From: Lactifluus volemus | Lineage: Eukaryota; Basidiomycota; Agaricomycetes; Russulales; Russulaceae | DNA: 64,000 nucleotides | Assembly: GCA_022376515.1 (NCBI GenBank) | Contig: WTXI01000100.1 | Span: 58,368-122,367, forward strand | Direction: 5' to 3' | In this document: in pieces, positions 21,938 through 34,001 of the stretch | Numbering within the stretch: the stretch's first letter is position 1 | Layout: each line of letters begins with the position of its first letter | Made by a program: the position numbers and the translations under genes | The notes under the pieces: model-generated | Databases searched by the model: none | What the model was told of the DNA's origin: nothing | Seen by the model: only the letters and a program-made list of their open reading frames with translations

Positions 21938-23038
21938 AACATTCACCGAGGGAAGATACGACACGGCAAAGCACCACTGGCAGCTGGCATTAGGCGCTCG
22001 ATAAGCTTTGCGCACTAACTGAAGAAAATTCGTTGAATCGTGAGACAGCTAGCTGTATGCAAATTTATTTATTTAGCTCATCTTGGAAATTCCTTGCCGT
22101 CACAGCTACAGCCAACCCAGCTGCAAATCGTAAGGAAGCCCTCTCGAGCCTCCCATCCGCTTAGCGCGCAGGCCGGGGACTGAGGCTGGCTCCTGCCCCC
22201 TATATGGATCCCCCGCAGCTCGCGCGATACACCCTCTACTTGACGTTGTCACCCTAGCACATCTGCGGACATTATATTCTCTATTCTCGAAGCATCAGGA
22301 AAAAAACTGGAAAGTGCAAAAATGGCTTTACATAACGTATGCGAACTCACATTGGCCCGGGACTTGCCTAAGCGGCTTACCCGGAGCTATCCGAGCCTAT
22401 CCGAGCCTACCTGGCCGTGTAAGTTATTATCACAGGCATACATACGCCCCCACTCAGAGAAACTAGCATCATTACAGCTAGATCTTGTTGGCACTCTACA
22501 GCTTCAACTTTTCGCGACCGATAAACGTTATGACAATAACGTTTGACAGGATCTCCAACGGTCTGGGCATGATTTCATTCCCTTGCAATATTGTGTAACT
22601 TGTAGACGAAAACTCGCGGATACAGCAACGCGATGAGCATCTGCTCTGGAACTGCTCAACAGACCAATTTCCAGGGTACGGGTCCATGCCAGAGATTGTT
22701 CGACAACGAATGTCGGAGAGGTCCTTGTTTAACTCTTTAAACCAAGAGACAGAGCTAGTCGCGATAAGACGGGGCGGACGTGTGGCTGTGGCAGGGCCAC
22801 GACGCAAGCAGAGGCTTGCATGAAATGGTTTGTTTTATGTGTAGAACGACACGATGACGACTGAGGACGAACGGACAACTTGTGGGAAATTTCTATCTCT
22901 CGCTCGGAACACACCGGAGGCAGAACAACGCATCAGCACAAACTTTTGTTTATTTATTTTTTGCTTTGGGAGAGGCAAGGGCTCATGCAAAAAAATCAAC
23001 GAGAATAAGAACAAACTCGGCATCAAGAAGGTCGTGAT
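21938..23038. other. Spacer between the NLR gene and the RdRP/zinc-knuckle gene
   Basis: Holds the 5' flank of the minus-strand NLR gene and the 3' flank of the minus-strand RdRP fusion gene. Several open frames of 60-100 codons have no family features. No repeats or RNA genes were recognised. Confidence 0.45.
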
Positions 23039-23820
23039 TCATTTAGATGAAGCGCGCCTTTGAGGTTGCGGGCAATCGCGGCGTATGTGACCCTGTGATC
23101 AAGGGATAAAATGAACCAACCAGCGGATACACACAAACGCCACACGGGGCTACTCACGATGGCCGAACAATTGTAGCATTTCGAACCTTGCATGCAATCG
23201 CGTGACAGATGGCCCACCCCACCGCACGTCCAACTTGACGGGTACATCAGCGACCGGTCAAGACCCCCCTCTCTGGTGAATGCTCACCATGTCTTTTGGC
23301 TTCCAGCACCAAAACTGCCATAACCTCCTCCTCCTCCGCTGCCATAGCTACCACTACCACCACCTCCGGGCGTCTCAGGGCACGCACGCGCAATGTGGCC
23401 GATCTTTCCGCAACGATAGCATTCTGTACCAGAAGAACTACTCCAAAATCCGCCACCACTACCGCCGCCACTTCTTTGGTAGTCAGGGCAATCACGCGAC
23501 TGCGATCCCAAATTGAAGCGGTTGTTTAAGGGCGTGTAAATGTATAAGAACGCACAATGTGACCTTCCTGCCCACAGTGATAGCAGGACGTTGCCACTTC
23601 AAGTTGTGTCATCGGGCAGTCATGTAATGCGTGATCCTCCATACCGCCTGCACCAATAGGTCGCATATAAAGAAGAGAATATGAAGGTAAGCGACCGACT
23701 CACAATTATAGCTGAAACGAAAGAAAAGAGCACGAAGTGAGAGAGGGATCGATCAATCAGCTTTTTTCGCGCGACTGAGAGATTCAGAAAGAACGGGTTC
23801 TTTACCATGTAGGAGTGCCA
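23039..23820 (-). other. Five CCHC zinc knuckles of Gis2/Byr3/CNBP type
   Basis: Spliced on the minus strand the segment gives five CX2CX4HX4C knuckles in order: CYNCGMEDHALHDC, CYHCGQEGHISRDC, CYRCGKIGHIARAC, CWTCGGVGHLSRDC and CYNCSAIGHIRRDC. A Gly/Ser-rich linker lies between the third and fourth. The order and linkers match fungal Gis2/Byr3-like single-stranded nucleic acid binding proteins. Those normally have their own start and a further N-terminal knuckle; here only a worn GKEAGNFPKGG remains of it. The first knuckle needs an 8-base exon (CTATAATT, minus strand, around 23710). No independent start codon with the full first knuckle exists, which supports fusion with the upstream RdRP frame. 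Confidence 0.8.
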
Positions 23821-26800
23821 CCCTTTGGGAAGTTTCCAGCCTCTTTGCCTCGCCGGATGTTAAGGGGCTCACCAAGTCCCACAAAGCAATCAAAAACGAC
23901 CCCCAGCGCAATCAATGAGAAGCTTTTGATAAACTTCTCAGACCTGCGCCGGTCCCGTGCCCAGCACCATGTCGCCCAACCATTCCGAAGGCCACTCTGC
24001 AGCTGACGCCCCACCCAAGGAGCCTCTCCGGGTATCATGTGGGAACGAACGTTGCGCACCAAAGTCTCAGACTGCAGTTTCATGCGGTCAGCAAGGTATG
24101 AGTGCCACCGTGGTTGCGTACAGCTCGTCATGATAGCGCCCAAGACAATTTCTTCCTCAGTAAGGCTGGCGCCCGGAAAGGTATGTGTCATATGGATGTA
24201 GTCCATCTCTCGTGCGTAGCGCACGTACAGCCCCTCTGCTTGTAAACTCACAGCCACAAGTTCTTCTGCACTTATATCGACCACGCGCTGGACTAACGGT
24301 GCGAGGGCATCCGAGATTGGATCCCACAGTGCGACTTCTTGTTTCTGGCTGAGGTCCTGAACGCGGGGTAACATTTCGATTGAGCGGAACAAGTGCCCAA
24401 GCGCGCGGTCCGACAAGTAGTAGTCGATGTCACGGTCGTTGGTAACCTCGGCCACTGGCATGGACCAATCCGGCTTCAAATTTGTCAATGTCTTTGGGAA
24501 ATTGTCGTGGAGGAGGACTGGCTTTCCAGTTTTTGCGTAGTTGGCTGCTTTGCTGTACAATGCCGCGAGCTTCATGCATCGGACATCGAATACGCCGTCC
24601 TATCAGCCTATGAGAATGGAATTCTACTGTTGATGGGTACCGCACCTTTGATTGGTCAGCAATGATGGCGTGCCGGTCCGCCAACAAACCCTGTAGAGCG
24701 GAGCAAGGCTTGGGTTCAGTGAGCGCGTGAGCATACCCAGGCACGTACGGTAACATCAGAGTTTATGTAATTGACAATGAAGTCATGGACACCCTCAGCT
24801 GTAGCATCCCCGCGCCCCTCGTCCAGTGTCCAGACATCACCGGGAACGTAATCCGCTGGGCGAGCTTGCAAAGGAGGAAGTAACGCTGGATTATTGTAGT
24901 AAACGTCGTATGTGTCACTAGAAATGATTGATCGGTGGTTATTGCGTAAAGCGTGTATATCGCGTACCCGTCTAGGTCACCGCCAGCAAGACAAGATGAC
25001 AAAGAACGGTCACCTAGCAAGTGTAGATTAGTGTAGGGCTGGAAGGGCTATTGAAAACCACACACCGATAGCTGGTAAGACGACGACATTTTTCAGGCCG
25101 CGGAAAAAGCAGATCTTATCATCAGGGGGCTTTCCCACAGCGTAGACAAGTCGAACTAAAACGCCAAGGGATCTCACCAGTATCGAAGGCAGGATGATAA
25201 CTCATATACATACCGTCACCAGGGTGAATCAATGGGCTCCTGGAAATGAGACAATGACCCTCGAGATACACGGGCCTTTCATCCGCACATTTTTGTACGC
25301 AAGCTGATATCGTCTGTTGAATGACACTGCACGACTGTAAAACGAGGAAAAATACCGTAGATGAAGTCCTCCTTCAGCGTGAACACTTTGTCAGGGTCCG
25401 TGCCTTCTTTAATATACGCTTGACCTTCGTCCGCAACGCCGACTAACTGATAGCTATGCGGAACCGGGATTCTTGCCCTGAATTTCAACTCGCGGAGCGA
25501 GTGATTCATCACGTCGCGTACCAAACGCCCCCGAAAAGACAGTCCCGACGCTTCGTTGAAGGGAAAATGAGCGAAATCAAGTCCAAGCTTGACAAGTTGC
25601 TCTAGGATAAAGGCCAAACGAAACTCATCACCGAGACTCTGCTCTCTAAGCAGGCCGGCAAATAGTTCCAAGGAATCCCTGGCAAGGTAGACCTTTTGTT
25701 TCGCTGCGTCTTGGAGGCACATGAATGTTTCTTTTTTAACACCAAGGTCTTCCAATGCCATAACCATAGCCCTAGAGATTCGAGAGATGAATGAACGTCC
25801 ACAAGATATAAAGCCACATGCCTGTTCAGATAAACTGTGGAGGGACAGTTGAACGAGCGCAGTATCTCAAGTTCACCTTCCACGACGTCAACATCATAAA
25901 CTGGAAACCTGCGCTGGGACTTTCTGAGGCGCAACTTGATACCTTTCAGCAGGCTGTCGATAACGACCACACCTTCGTACCAAAGAAATCGGAATTGGTA
26001 TGCGAACGGCATGACGTGGCCCTTTCTTCGGTTACCAGTGGTCTTGCACTGCTTTTCCCATATATTGTGAGCCAGCTCCTGCGAGATCGTGCCAACGCCG
26101 TCCGTGTGCGGTTCCAATTCATCTTGCTCTTCCCATTGGTAAGATAGAATCTTTATTTTCAGATGCATGGCTTCGAGCGCTTGTGCGACCCTCTCTGCAC
26201 ACTTGCTTGGAGTCCGAAGTAGCTTTGAGAAACCACCAAATAATGCCCGAATGCTCTCCGCGTTGACAAAGCCTTCACGATCGCGGAACGGCGCCACGAA
26301 CCACACGGCATGTTCTCTCAGCGAGCCCATTGAGTGCGCCAGGAACTTAAACGCTTGTCCGCCTAATTTAAATCCTTCGCGTAAGATGCCACCGACACGC
26401 CGATGCAAAAAAGAAGTTCGATCAACATCCTCGTCCCACCGATATGCGAGGTTGTCCTCATCCCGGAATTCTACACGCATGAAACGATCTATAAGTGTAG
26501 GATCGTGACTTTGGAAGTGCTGGATGAGACGGTTCGATGGCATCACAAAGGGGCCTTGAGGGAGAATTCTCGAAGGGGTGACGATTACTTGATAGCACAA
26601 AATATGCCCCTTTGGGGGCGTAAGCGGCTTGATTGTCGGGTACTCCACGAGGATCCGCGCCAGGCAGGCATTCGGCGTCTCACTTGGGCTTCGTGTCCAA
26701 AGGGCGACAGAGAAAAGACGCAGGATCTCATTCGCACCAGAGCCGTAGACAAGAATGACATCTTCAATAGGTTTCCGGAGGCTAGAGAGTAGGTCATGCG

Positions 26801-27931
26801 TGTTGAGCAAGCCACAACGTAGACATGCCTCGATTTGAAATGCATTCTTCCAACCTAGCGTCTTGATCCAGCGGGAAACATTGTCGATGGATTTCCTCGT
26901 AAAGAGTCTCATCCCCAAGAGATCTACGTTGTAGATACCGGTAGGAACGACCTTGCGTATGACATCCCTATATATTGCCCCAAATTCGGCGAGAGGATCG
27001 CCGAGGATGACACGTAATTGGTACGCATATGGCGCGATGCGAGCATGAGCATCATCAATTGCGGATATACGATCATGTGTCTTGTAATTTCCCTTCAGCT
27101 GGCTGCCTTCAGAAACGCTAGTATTATAGCTTGCTTTCTCGAAGATAGGAGGGGTGTATAACTCAAATATGATGACTGTCGGTTGTGGTCGACCATCAAT
27201 AATACGGGGCGATGATAACAGAAGAGCTCACAAACTTGCTCCTGTGTATCGTACCATTTTCCTAGTTTTCGGATAGTGGAGAACCTCACGAGGATACGGT
27301 AGTTGATTTGCTCGATCTCCTGCTGCCGTATCTGAAAAATGAAAACGTCAGCTGCGACCAACCGTAAGGTAGTAGTACACACATCGATGCAAATGAGGTC
27401 ATGCGCATTGACTAGGTAGAGATAGATTGCGCCTTTTCGTTCATATTCCACAGAGAACTTTCTTGTTGAGTCTGGTTGCGTATACCACACACCAAACTGG
27501 AATTTCGCAACCTGGAATTGCAACTGGATTGGTTGGCCTTCGGATTGCTTGATTTGTTTTTGTAGCTTTGCTCTCCCAGGGACAATGTAAGATGCTAATT
27601 CGAGATCGTAGTCCACTTCCGGGGGGACACCACGATGCACGTCGAAGAGACGAACTGGGTGATGCTTGACGACGATATTATTTTCAGATGATTCCCAATA
27701 CCATCGAAAGAGTCGCTTTCCTACGTGAATAGGGACACCAAGCATAGCAGTCCTATTGTGGATCCGACCATCGGGGCTCACGCCAGGGGCGACTTCGAAA
27801 TACGATCCCTTGCCAGCATTTCTGCGATCTTTGGAGTCATAAAGGTAAAGGCGGCGGAGAATGAGGGCTACAGCTTCGTAGATATCATAGACGTCTGCGT
27901 CAAAGCCGATATCTCTGAGTTCGATTTCCAT
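23039..27931 (-). CDS. QDE-1-like RNA-dependent RNA polymerase with C-terminal CCHC knuckles (fusion)
   Basis: Cellular two-barrel RdRP: it copies single-stranded RNA to make double-stranded RNA for silencing. From ATG 27931 (MEIELRDIGFDADVYD) the exons give FQFGVWYTQPDSTRKFSVEY, VEFRDEDNLAYRWD, EPHTDGVGTIS, RARIPVPHSYQLVGVADEG and the catalytic LAGGDLDGDTYDVYYNNP, in which an intron splits DLDG from D. The C-terminal helical part ends SFSLIALGVVFDC. At the point where its relatives stop, this copy reads on (RRGKEAGNFPKGGTPT) to a GT at 23817. Splicing there keeps frame into an 8-base exon and then five zinc knuckles, ending at TGA 23039. All exons join in frame; one intron (25772-25821) has a GC donor. 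Length about 1,330 residues. The alternative is that the RdRP ends ten bases into unspliced intron (TW, stop) and the knuckles belong to a truncated neighbour. Confidence 0.75.
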
Positions 27932-28291
27932 CGGGTGAGTGTGCGGAGAGAGGCAGTACTCCGTAAGTTGTTTGTTTGCCGTGAGGGCGTTTTCCGACTC
28001 AAACCCATGTTTTTCTGCCAAGGTATGCTTGAATAGCGTTGCTACCTTAACAATGGGCCCCTCGCCAGCCAAACCGCTTCCGCAGTCGGAGAAACTGTCT
28101 GAACGCAAGCGCTTCACGATGAGAGCTCAGGTACATGCAGTACTATGGAGTACTCACCATGACTAGTACGCTCAACCTGCCAGATCTCTGGCGGAAAATT
28201 CCAGAGGTGTCCTCTAAGTGGGTATGGCTCACAATTTTCCAGTGGCTGGTCAGACTGGAAGAGTAAGGTGGACGGTGCAATCAACAGATTA

Positions 28292-29498
28292 CTAAACATA
28301 CAACACCGTCAACGCATATGAGGTCATCATCATGAACGAGCGCCATATCGCATTCAGGTGCCTTCTGCATCATGCTTGTTAGAATTGGATTTGCACACAC
28401 GATAGACACATAATGTGGATCCAAAGTCTCACTTCAGCGAGATAGTCCAGGATCGTGTGAAGGGGATCCTGACACTTGGAAAATGTCAGGGAAAGGTTAG
28501 AAGTTACAAGAACAAATTTACGTTGGTATCAAGCGGAATACTGACGAGTTGCCAGTACTTGTCAAATTCAGGTTCATCTTCACCGGGACTCTGAGCCGGT
28601 TCTGCTGCTCCTCGAATCCTTGGCAATATTTTCAGGATTCGGGTGACGCGGAAACCCCTGACGAATATGCACTGATCCATTGGCAGATCCTGATACGATC
28701 ATATTATTAATAAGCCTAGCTCCGTCCTGCATCTATTGGTATGGGAAAACATGGAGAAGCGTACCTTCCCGCTCGGACCACGATTGAATACCACCCCTCG
28801 AACATCTTCACGCGAGAATTGCCATTCTACGTCGGAAATACCGGAAACTTTAACTTTTAAGGACACCTGTCCCACCGCTTGGCTCTCCGAGAATACAACA
28901 TTGGTCCATGATCTTCCGAGATGGCGCCCGGTGACTAAAACAATATCCTCCATGCGCTTCACTCCTAGGCCAAGGTTCCGAGCAAACGCAAACCAGGTGT
29001 CGATATGTTTGACTATGCATTTCGCGAATTCTCCTCGAGCAATCGTGTCCTCGCGTTCGGCTGGCACAGGAAGGGATAAGATTGCGCCTCGCTTAAGGCA
29101 CGAATACCTGACTTGTCCAGGCTCCGGGGGGCTAGTAAGAGGTCAGTGACGCGAAATCCAGTAAAGGTGGGTCTCTACTCTTTGGCTGAGAGGATATCAT
29201 TTTCGATCCCAACTGTGACTTCCTTCGAACAGAAGTCATTGGGGCTGAGTAGGCCCGAGTAAGTATGCCTTCCCATCTGGAGTGGTAGCGGCTGATGGTA
29301 TTCTGGAACACCAAAGTTTTCATGGGATGGATCATCTGCGGGGAGGAGAATGTTGAATAGACGGTGGAATTTTCCATCGCGAATGAATCCGACATCGCCC
29401 ACTTCTACGGAATTATAAAGTCCCCCTGAACTTGGGTCCCACAGGGGGTGCCCAAACGCAGGATACTTTAGTTCTTCGCGGAAAATGTCGTAGTCCAT
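28292..29498 (-). CDS. Conserved Agaricomycete protein of unknown function, diverged copy D
   Basis: Single relative of the three cassette genes at 1.7-12.4 kb, without an F-box partner. It starts MDYDIFREELKYPAFG at 29498 and keeps GDVGFIRDGKFHRLFN, EFAKCIVKHIDTWFAFARN, ILVTG-type LVTGRHLGRS, DQCIFVRGFRVTR and DPLHTILDY. The last exon reads KAPECDMALVHDDDL, ending VVCL at 28292. Its last intron ends in ATGCAG, which fixes the acceptor for the other copies. It is transcribed toward the RdRP fusion gene, about 360 bases upstream of that gene's start. It looks intact. Function unknown. Confidence 0.7.
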
Positions 29499-30549
29499 CG
29501 GTGAACTCGATGAGAGAACGCAGGAAGGGAAAAACCAGGGACAACAGGAGGGTATATCAGGCCAATAGCCGTATCCTATTATCCGCTTGTGGAACAACAT
29601 TTGCGCCGCTGCTGACGAGTGCGAGGAGATTTGACAACGATGTGTTATTATGTTTCCGTAGAGCACGGCGAACTTGCAAGGGTTGTGAGAAAGTGATAAC
29701 CTTCAGCCAGAGTTCACTTAATTTCAAGGTATCAAGCTATATCAAGTCCCTACTACTAGTTGGCAGCTTGTCAGTTTGGCGCTTGGTTTGCCGCTCTGTT
29801 GGAACACAGTCCTCCGAAGCTAGACTGGTAAAAGCGAGTTTTTTTTCATCGAAGAATTGGTGGCGACTGCCATGAGACGACACTAACACGACAAACTCGC
29901 CTCGTCTCGTGACTTACATACAGAAGAGTCTTTTTTCGGCGTTTTCGGGCACTCAAAATTTCGAAAAAAATAATCTAAAAATCATCCAATCTATATATTG
30001 GTGGGGCATAGCTGTGAGGCAAAGATGTCCTAGGTATTTTGGTTTCCATGTTTTACCGTTTTTTGCAGTCTTTCGCGTTCCTGAAACCCAAGGAATATTT
30101 TCCTGGTCTACGACCATATACCAGGTGAGAATCTGAGATTCTGCCTACTCTGTTCCTCTTTGCACATCCGCCGAAAATGGGGACAAGAACAAAATTTGGC
30201 TGTGGTCTTCAGGTGCAGACTCATCCGCAGACCTTTCTACCAAACAGATGCCCTTCTAATTACACCACATGCACGTGGGGTGTGAGGTGGGAATCATGCT
30301 TGAATAGTACAGATTGTATGCGGCCTTATATTCTTACAGGAACAAAATCATTCCACCTAGGTGTCTATGGACCAGTCAAGCATCATCCGTAAGACCATAG
30401 TCCTCGTGAATCTGACGGATGGTTGTCTGCTTATGAACTGCAAGCTGAACATATGCGCATGATTTTTGATATCAACGGTTTATAGCAGAAACGAAAGTAA
30501 CATACCTTCCCGATTATTATCTAGCCCGACTAGGGGTTAGCACAAGCCG
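29499..30549. other. Spacer containing the possible element
   Basis: Apart from the tRNA-headed segment at about 29900-30290 no gene is visible. This is the 5' side of the diverged MNYDIF gene and the 3' side of the Swi5 gene. Confidence 0.4.
29900..30290 (-). mobile_element. Possible non-autonomous element with tRNA-like head
   Basis: On the minus strand, 30266 down to 30212 reads GTGTAATTAGAAGGGCATCT then GGTAGAAAGGTC and GATGAGTCTGCACC. This resembles a tRNA D-arm to T-arm order with a weak B box. It is followed by an AT-richer body to about 29900 ending near runs of A (minus strand). This could be a SINE of a different family from that at 7.2 kb. There is no second copy in the window to define its ends, so the boundaries are guesses. 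Confidence 0.3.
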
Positions 30550-30819
30550 TTAGTCCTTAGCCATGCATTGTAAGATCACCTGTGCGGCGTCCTTAGCTTC
30601 ATTGTAACGATGCAGGAGTTTGATATGTCTCGAAACAATTTTCTGTGCATCCTCTCCATTCCTAAAAAAAGCGCGTCAATAATGCAATGACACACGCCAT
30701 ATGCTTACCCCAGCTCTTTCTGCAGCTCGGTGACTTGTGCCTCAAGCTCTGCAATACGTGCCTCTCGCTCCTGAGAAGATTTTCAGATTTTTATAAAGAA
30801 TAAGATATAAGACTACCAT
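30550..30819 (-). CDS. swi5: Swi5 recombination mediator, very small gene
   Basis: Three exons (30817-30819, 30709-30770, 30550-30661) splice to 58 residues: MEREARIAELEAQVTELQ, then KELGNGEDAQKIVSRHIKLL and HRYNEAKDAAQVILQCMAKD. The C-terminal half matches the Swi5 family signature (IVKRHIKLLHEYNEIKD in relatives). The N-terminal half is the usual coiled coil. Swi5 with Sfr1 helps Rad51/Dmc1 filaments in homologous recombination. The start codon is the whole of exon 1; upstream the frame is closed by TAA unless a further exon exists, as family members are usually 80 or more residues. The gene is easily missed because each exon is under 40 codons. Confidence 0.7.
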
Positions 30820-31304
30820 TCCTTCGCGGATGTGCGCGCGTGCATCTTTGATTTTTTTAGATTCGAGTTATGCGAAAAGAGAGTAGGTCTTCAGATGAGG
30901 TTTTATGATGAGGGTCTTAAGACGCGAGCAGTACGTAAACGCCACGTGGTGTCCTCAACCAAGTGGAAGGCTGCGTGAGTGAAGGGCGAGTTAAACCACA
31001 CGGCGAACAGACAAGGGAAGGCCCAGAGCCTAGCAAATCATTCAGGAATGCGAGGAACGGCATAGCCTGGCCGCAACATGTTTGAAACTGAGGAACATAT
31101 TCATAGCTCTGCCAGACAGCAGAATGCTCATGCGAAAATATAGAAAGTCGACGGGGTTCGCCTGCCAGATTGCCATAAACTTTTCAATTTCGAGAAGTAC
31201 AGTATAGAGAGTAGAAATTAAAGTTACGTGGGAGTCGTCTCCCTAACGAGGTAGGCACCGTGAGGCTCCGCGTCGCGTCGAGCGGATGGTCGAGACACTT
31301 CGTA
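30820..31304. other. Divergent promoter region of swi5 and COG6
   Basis: The two genes point away from each other across about 485 bases. An upstream exon of swi5 could lie here; no clear motif was recognised. Confidence 0.4.
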
Positions 31305-34001
31305 ATGACATCTCTGTCCCCGGTGGCGGTTACGGAACTCGGCCGACGCTCACAGACCGCATCGCCGTCGCCACTTGCGCGAAATCCCATCTCTCTTCGC
31401 CTTTACAAAGTTCTGGGGGCATCATTCGACGACGAAGCAACAAGAGAGGCACTCAGTACCCTTTCCGAGCTTTATGCGCCCTCAGGATCCCCAGCTCTCC
31501 ACCCCACAGAGAAACAAGATGACACAGGACCTTGCGAAGTAGATGAGGCCGACGTGGAAAGAATTAGGGATGTGCCAGGATTCTTGCAGGGTGCAGCCCC
31601 TGGCGATACTGCTGCAAAAGCGCGGAAGCATCTTCGACGGGATATCGAGAGTAAATTGGAGGAAGGAAGTCTCAAATTGCTTGCTGCATTCGGTTCTGTC
31701 GACCAAGTGCGTATCATAATAGTCTTGTACAGGCTACGTGCAGCTCCTCATCACCTGCTACAGAAATTGGATGCTCTACAGACCCATATAACGGCTATGC
31801 GAGCGCGGTGCGAGGAAGCGCAGGCACAATTACAGTCAACGAACGAGGCCTGCGTGTCCTTGCTTGACCGTGCAGGGAGTCTGCGTGATGAGCGGTATGA
31901 TTCGACCGACTCCTTTCCGCCAACTTCTATCCCTTGTTTACGCCAAGAATGCGCAGACAGGAAGTGAAGACGCGTCAATCAATTGTTACCTTGTTCCTCG
32001 CGCGTTTTACGCTCTCCGACGATGAAACCAACTCGTTGTCTTCCCCTGATGTTCCCGTGGGCCATACGTTCTTCGCTGCCATGGATCGTGCGCAGGCCAT
32101 CCGTCAAGACTGCCGTGTCCTGATGGCCGGGGAGGACAGTCCCTCCAAGGCCGGGTGTGTTTTCTTCACACAAATCGATGTTAACCACCCTTATGCCATG
32201 GCAACAGACTCGATATAATGGCCGTGACCTCTTCTCACCTCGAGAAGGCATGCGACAAACTGTTCCGATGGTGTCGCTCCGAGTTCCGAAGCATGGGCCG
32301 TGATGCATCTCTCGAAGTTTCCAACGAGCTGAGCGAAGCCGTGCGCCGTCTCCGTTCGCGCCCAGAGCTCCTTGCGTACGCCATCTCTTCCACCTCCCTC
32401 TCCCACCTCTAATCACCTTTACCTACCGAACCCAGGGATGCCCTAACCGTACTTGCGCAGACGCGCCAGACCGCACTCCTCGCTTCGTTCACGAGCGCTC
32501 TGACGACCGGCAGCCGGACTGGCAGTTTAAGTGCTCGTCCAATCGACCTGCACGCGCACGACGCTCTGCGCTACATCGGCGACATGCTTGCGTGGGTGCA
32601 CCAAGCCATCGCGGCAGAGCGCGAATTTCTCGAGGCGCTCCTCAGCATTGACCCAGGCGCGCGTATGCCAGGGGCCGTGCGGGCGCCGGCTCACGCGGAA
32701 GACGAGTGGCTAGGGGAGCTGATGGACGCCGCCGTTGCGGGATTGTGCGGTCCCTTACGCGCGCGGGTGCTACAGACGGTTCGGGCCCAAGAGAGTGGTT
32801 TGAACGCGTACAAGGTAGCGCGTCTTCTCCATTTCTATGCGCTGACGATGGCACGCACGCTCGGTTCGCGCGCGCTTCTCGCCACAACTCTCAGAGAGTG
32901 CGTCGTGCTTCCTCATCCGCTTCGCTCTCACCTGGTAACAGAAACTCATTCCAGGACCACCGCCGCATCATACGCAGTCTTTTTCGACGCCATCGCAGCG
33001 CAGGGCCGTGCACTTTTGCGAGTCTCACTCGACACTGCCGATGCCTCGCTCACGCAACCGCAAGCGCTACTGACGCATGCACAAGACATTCGCGCGATCC
33101 TAGCGCTACACACCGCAGAGGCGGATACTGACAGCGAAGATGAAGCAGATGGCGTCAGTGGCGGCAGCGGGGGGGATGGCGCGACTATCGAGCGTGCACT
33201 GGACGCGCTCGTCGACCCTGCGGTACGGATGTGCATCAGTGCAGCAGAGGAAAAGGACACGCTGCTCCGTCGGCGTGCTGGTCCCGGCGGCACCGCATAT
33301 ACTTGGGACCGCCCCGTCTTCGTGCTCAACTGCCTCACATACTTAGCAGACACACTCTCGCCTCACCCATGCGCAACACGCAAGCATATGGAGCTGGATA
33401 GTACTATCGAGGCGCGGGTACGGGATCTCATCGAAGAACACGTTCGTATATTTCCCGTCTCTCCCCTCGTCTTCTCTTACACAAATTTTACGCCCGCCTA
33501 ATTGTTCTTGTTTTGGAAGTACAGTACGAAAACATATTGCGCGACTCGGGTTTACACGACGCCATCCGTGCATGCGAGCAAACTCCACCAGACGCAAGTG
33601 ATCCCTTTTTTTTTTCCCTTACCTACGCTAATAAAATCGCTCGCTTTTTACAGGAACCCCTAGCGCACGTGATAGCATGTGACCCTCCAGCACTCCGCAA
33701 CGCTCTCTCCTCCTTTGCGCGCTGGCTCGCCTCGCTCGATGCAGTGCACGCGCCACGCCTCACCGCGCTTACCGCCTCTGCCTTACACGTACGCGTCCAC
33801 CGCACGGCGCAGAGGCGTCTCGGACACGCATATGCGGCGTTGTGTGCGCGGGTACGCGAGCCGCGATCTCGGTATGAAGCTGCGACGACGCTGTTGGGCG
33901 CGGAGCGACCGTTCGGAAGCGTTGCAGCATTGTGGCAGATATTCGGGATCGATGAGGATGCACAAGGGGATGATCAGGATGAAGGTGGGAAGAGCATCTA
34001 A
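31305..34001 (+). CDS. COG6: Conserved oligomeric Golgi complex subunit 6
   Basis: Start ATG 31305 (MTSLSPVAVTELGRR). Exons join through short introns at about 31708-31767, 31893-31963, 32154-32210, 32376-32437 and 33439-33528. The protein carries the COG6 pattern: NPISLRLYKVL near the N-terminus, a coiled-coil stretch around KLDALQTHITAMRARCEEAQ, FTLSDDE, DCRVLMAGEDSPSKAG, LFRWCRSEFRSMGRD, GDMLAWVHQAIAAEREFLEA and, late, EEHYENILRDSGL. It ends KYEA-type RYEAATTLLGAERPFG, then LWQIFG. COG6 is part of lobe B of the COG tether, which handles retrograde vesicles at the Golgi. A T-run around 33607-33655 may be one more intron; the frame is open across it. Confidence 0.85.

Noticed and set aside
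23280..23529. Plus-strand serine/threonine-rich frames
   Set aside because: They are antisense shadows of the Gly/Ser-rich linker between zinc knuckles.
23802..23817. Stop codon right after GTPTW as the natural end of the RdRP
   Set aside because: The stop overlaps a GT donor (ATG|GTAAAG), and splicing there restores a perfect knuckle in frame. Kept as the alternative model.
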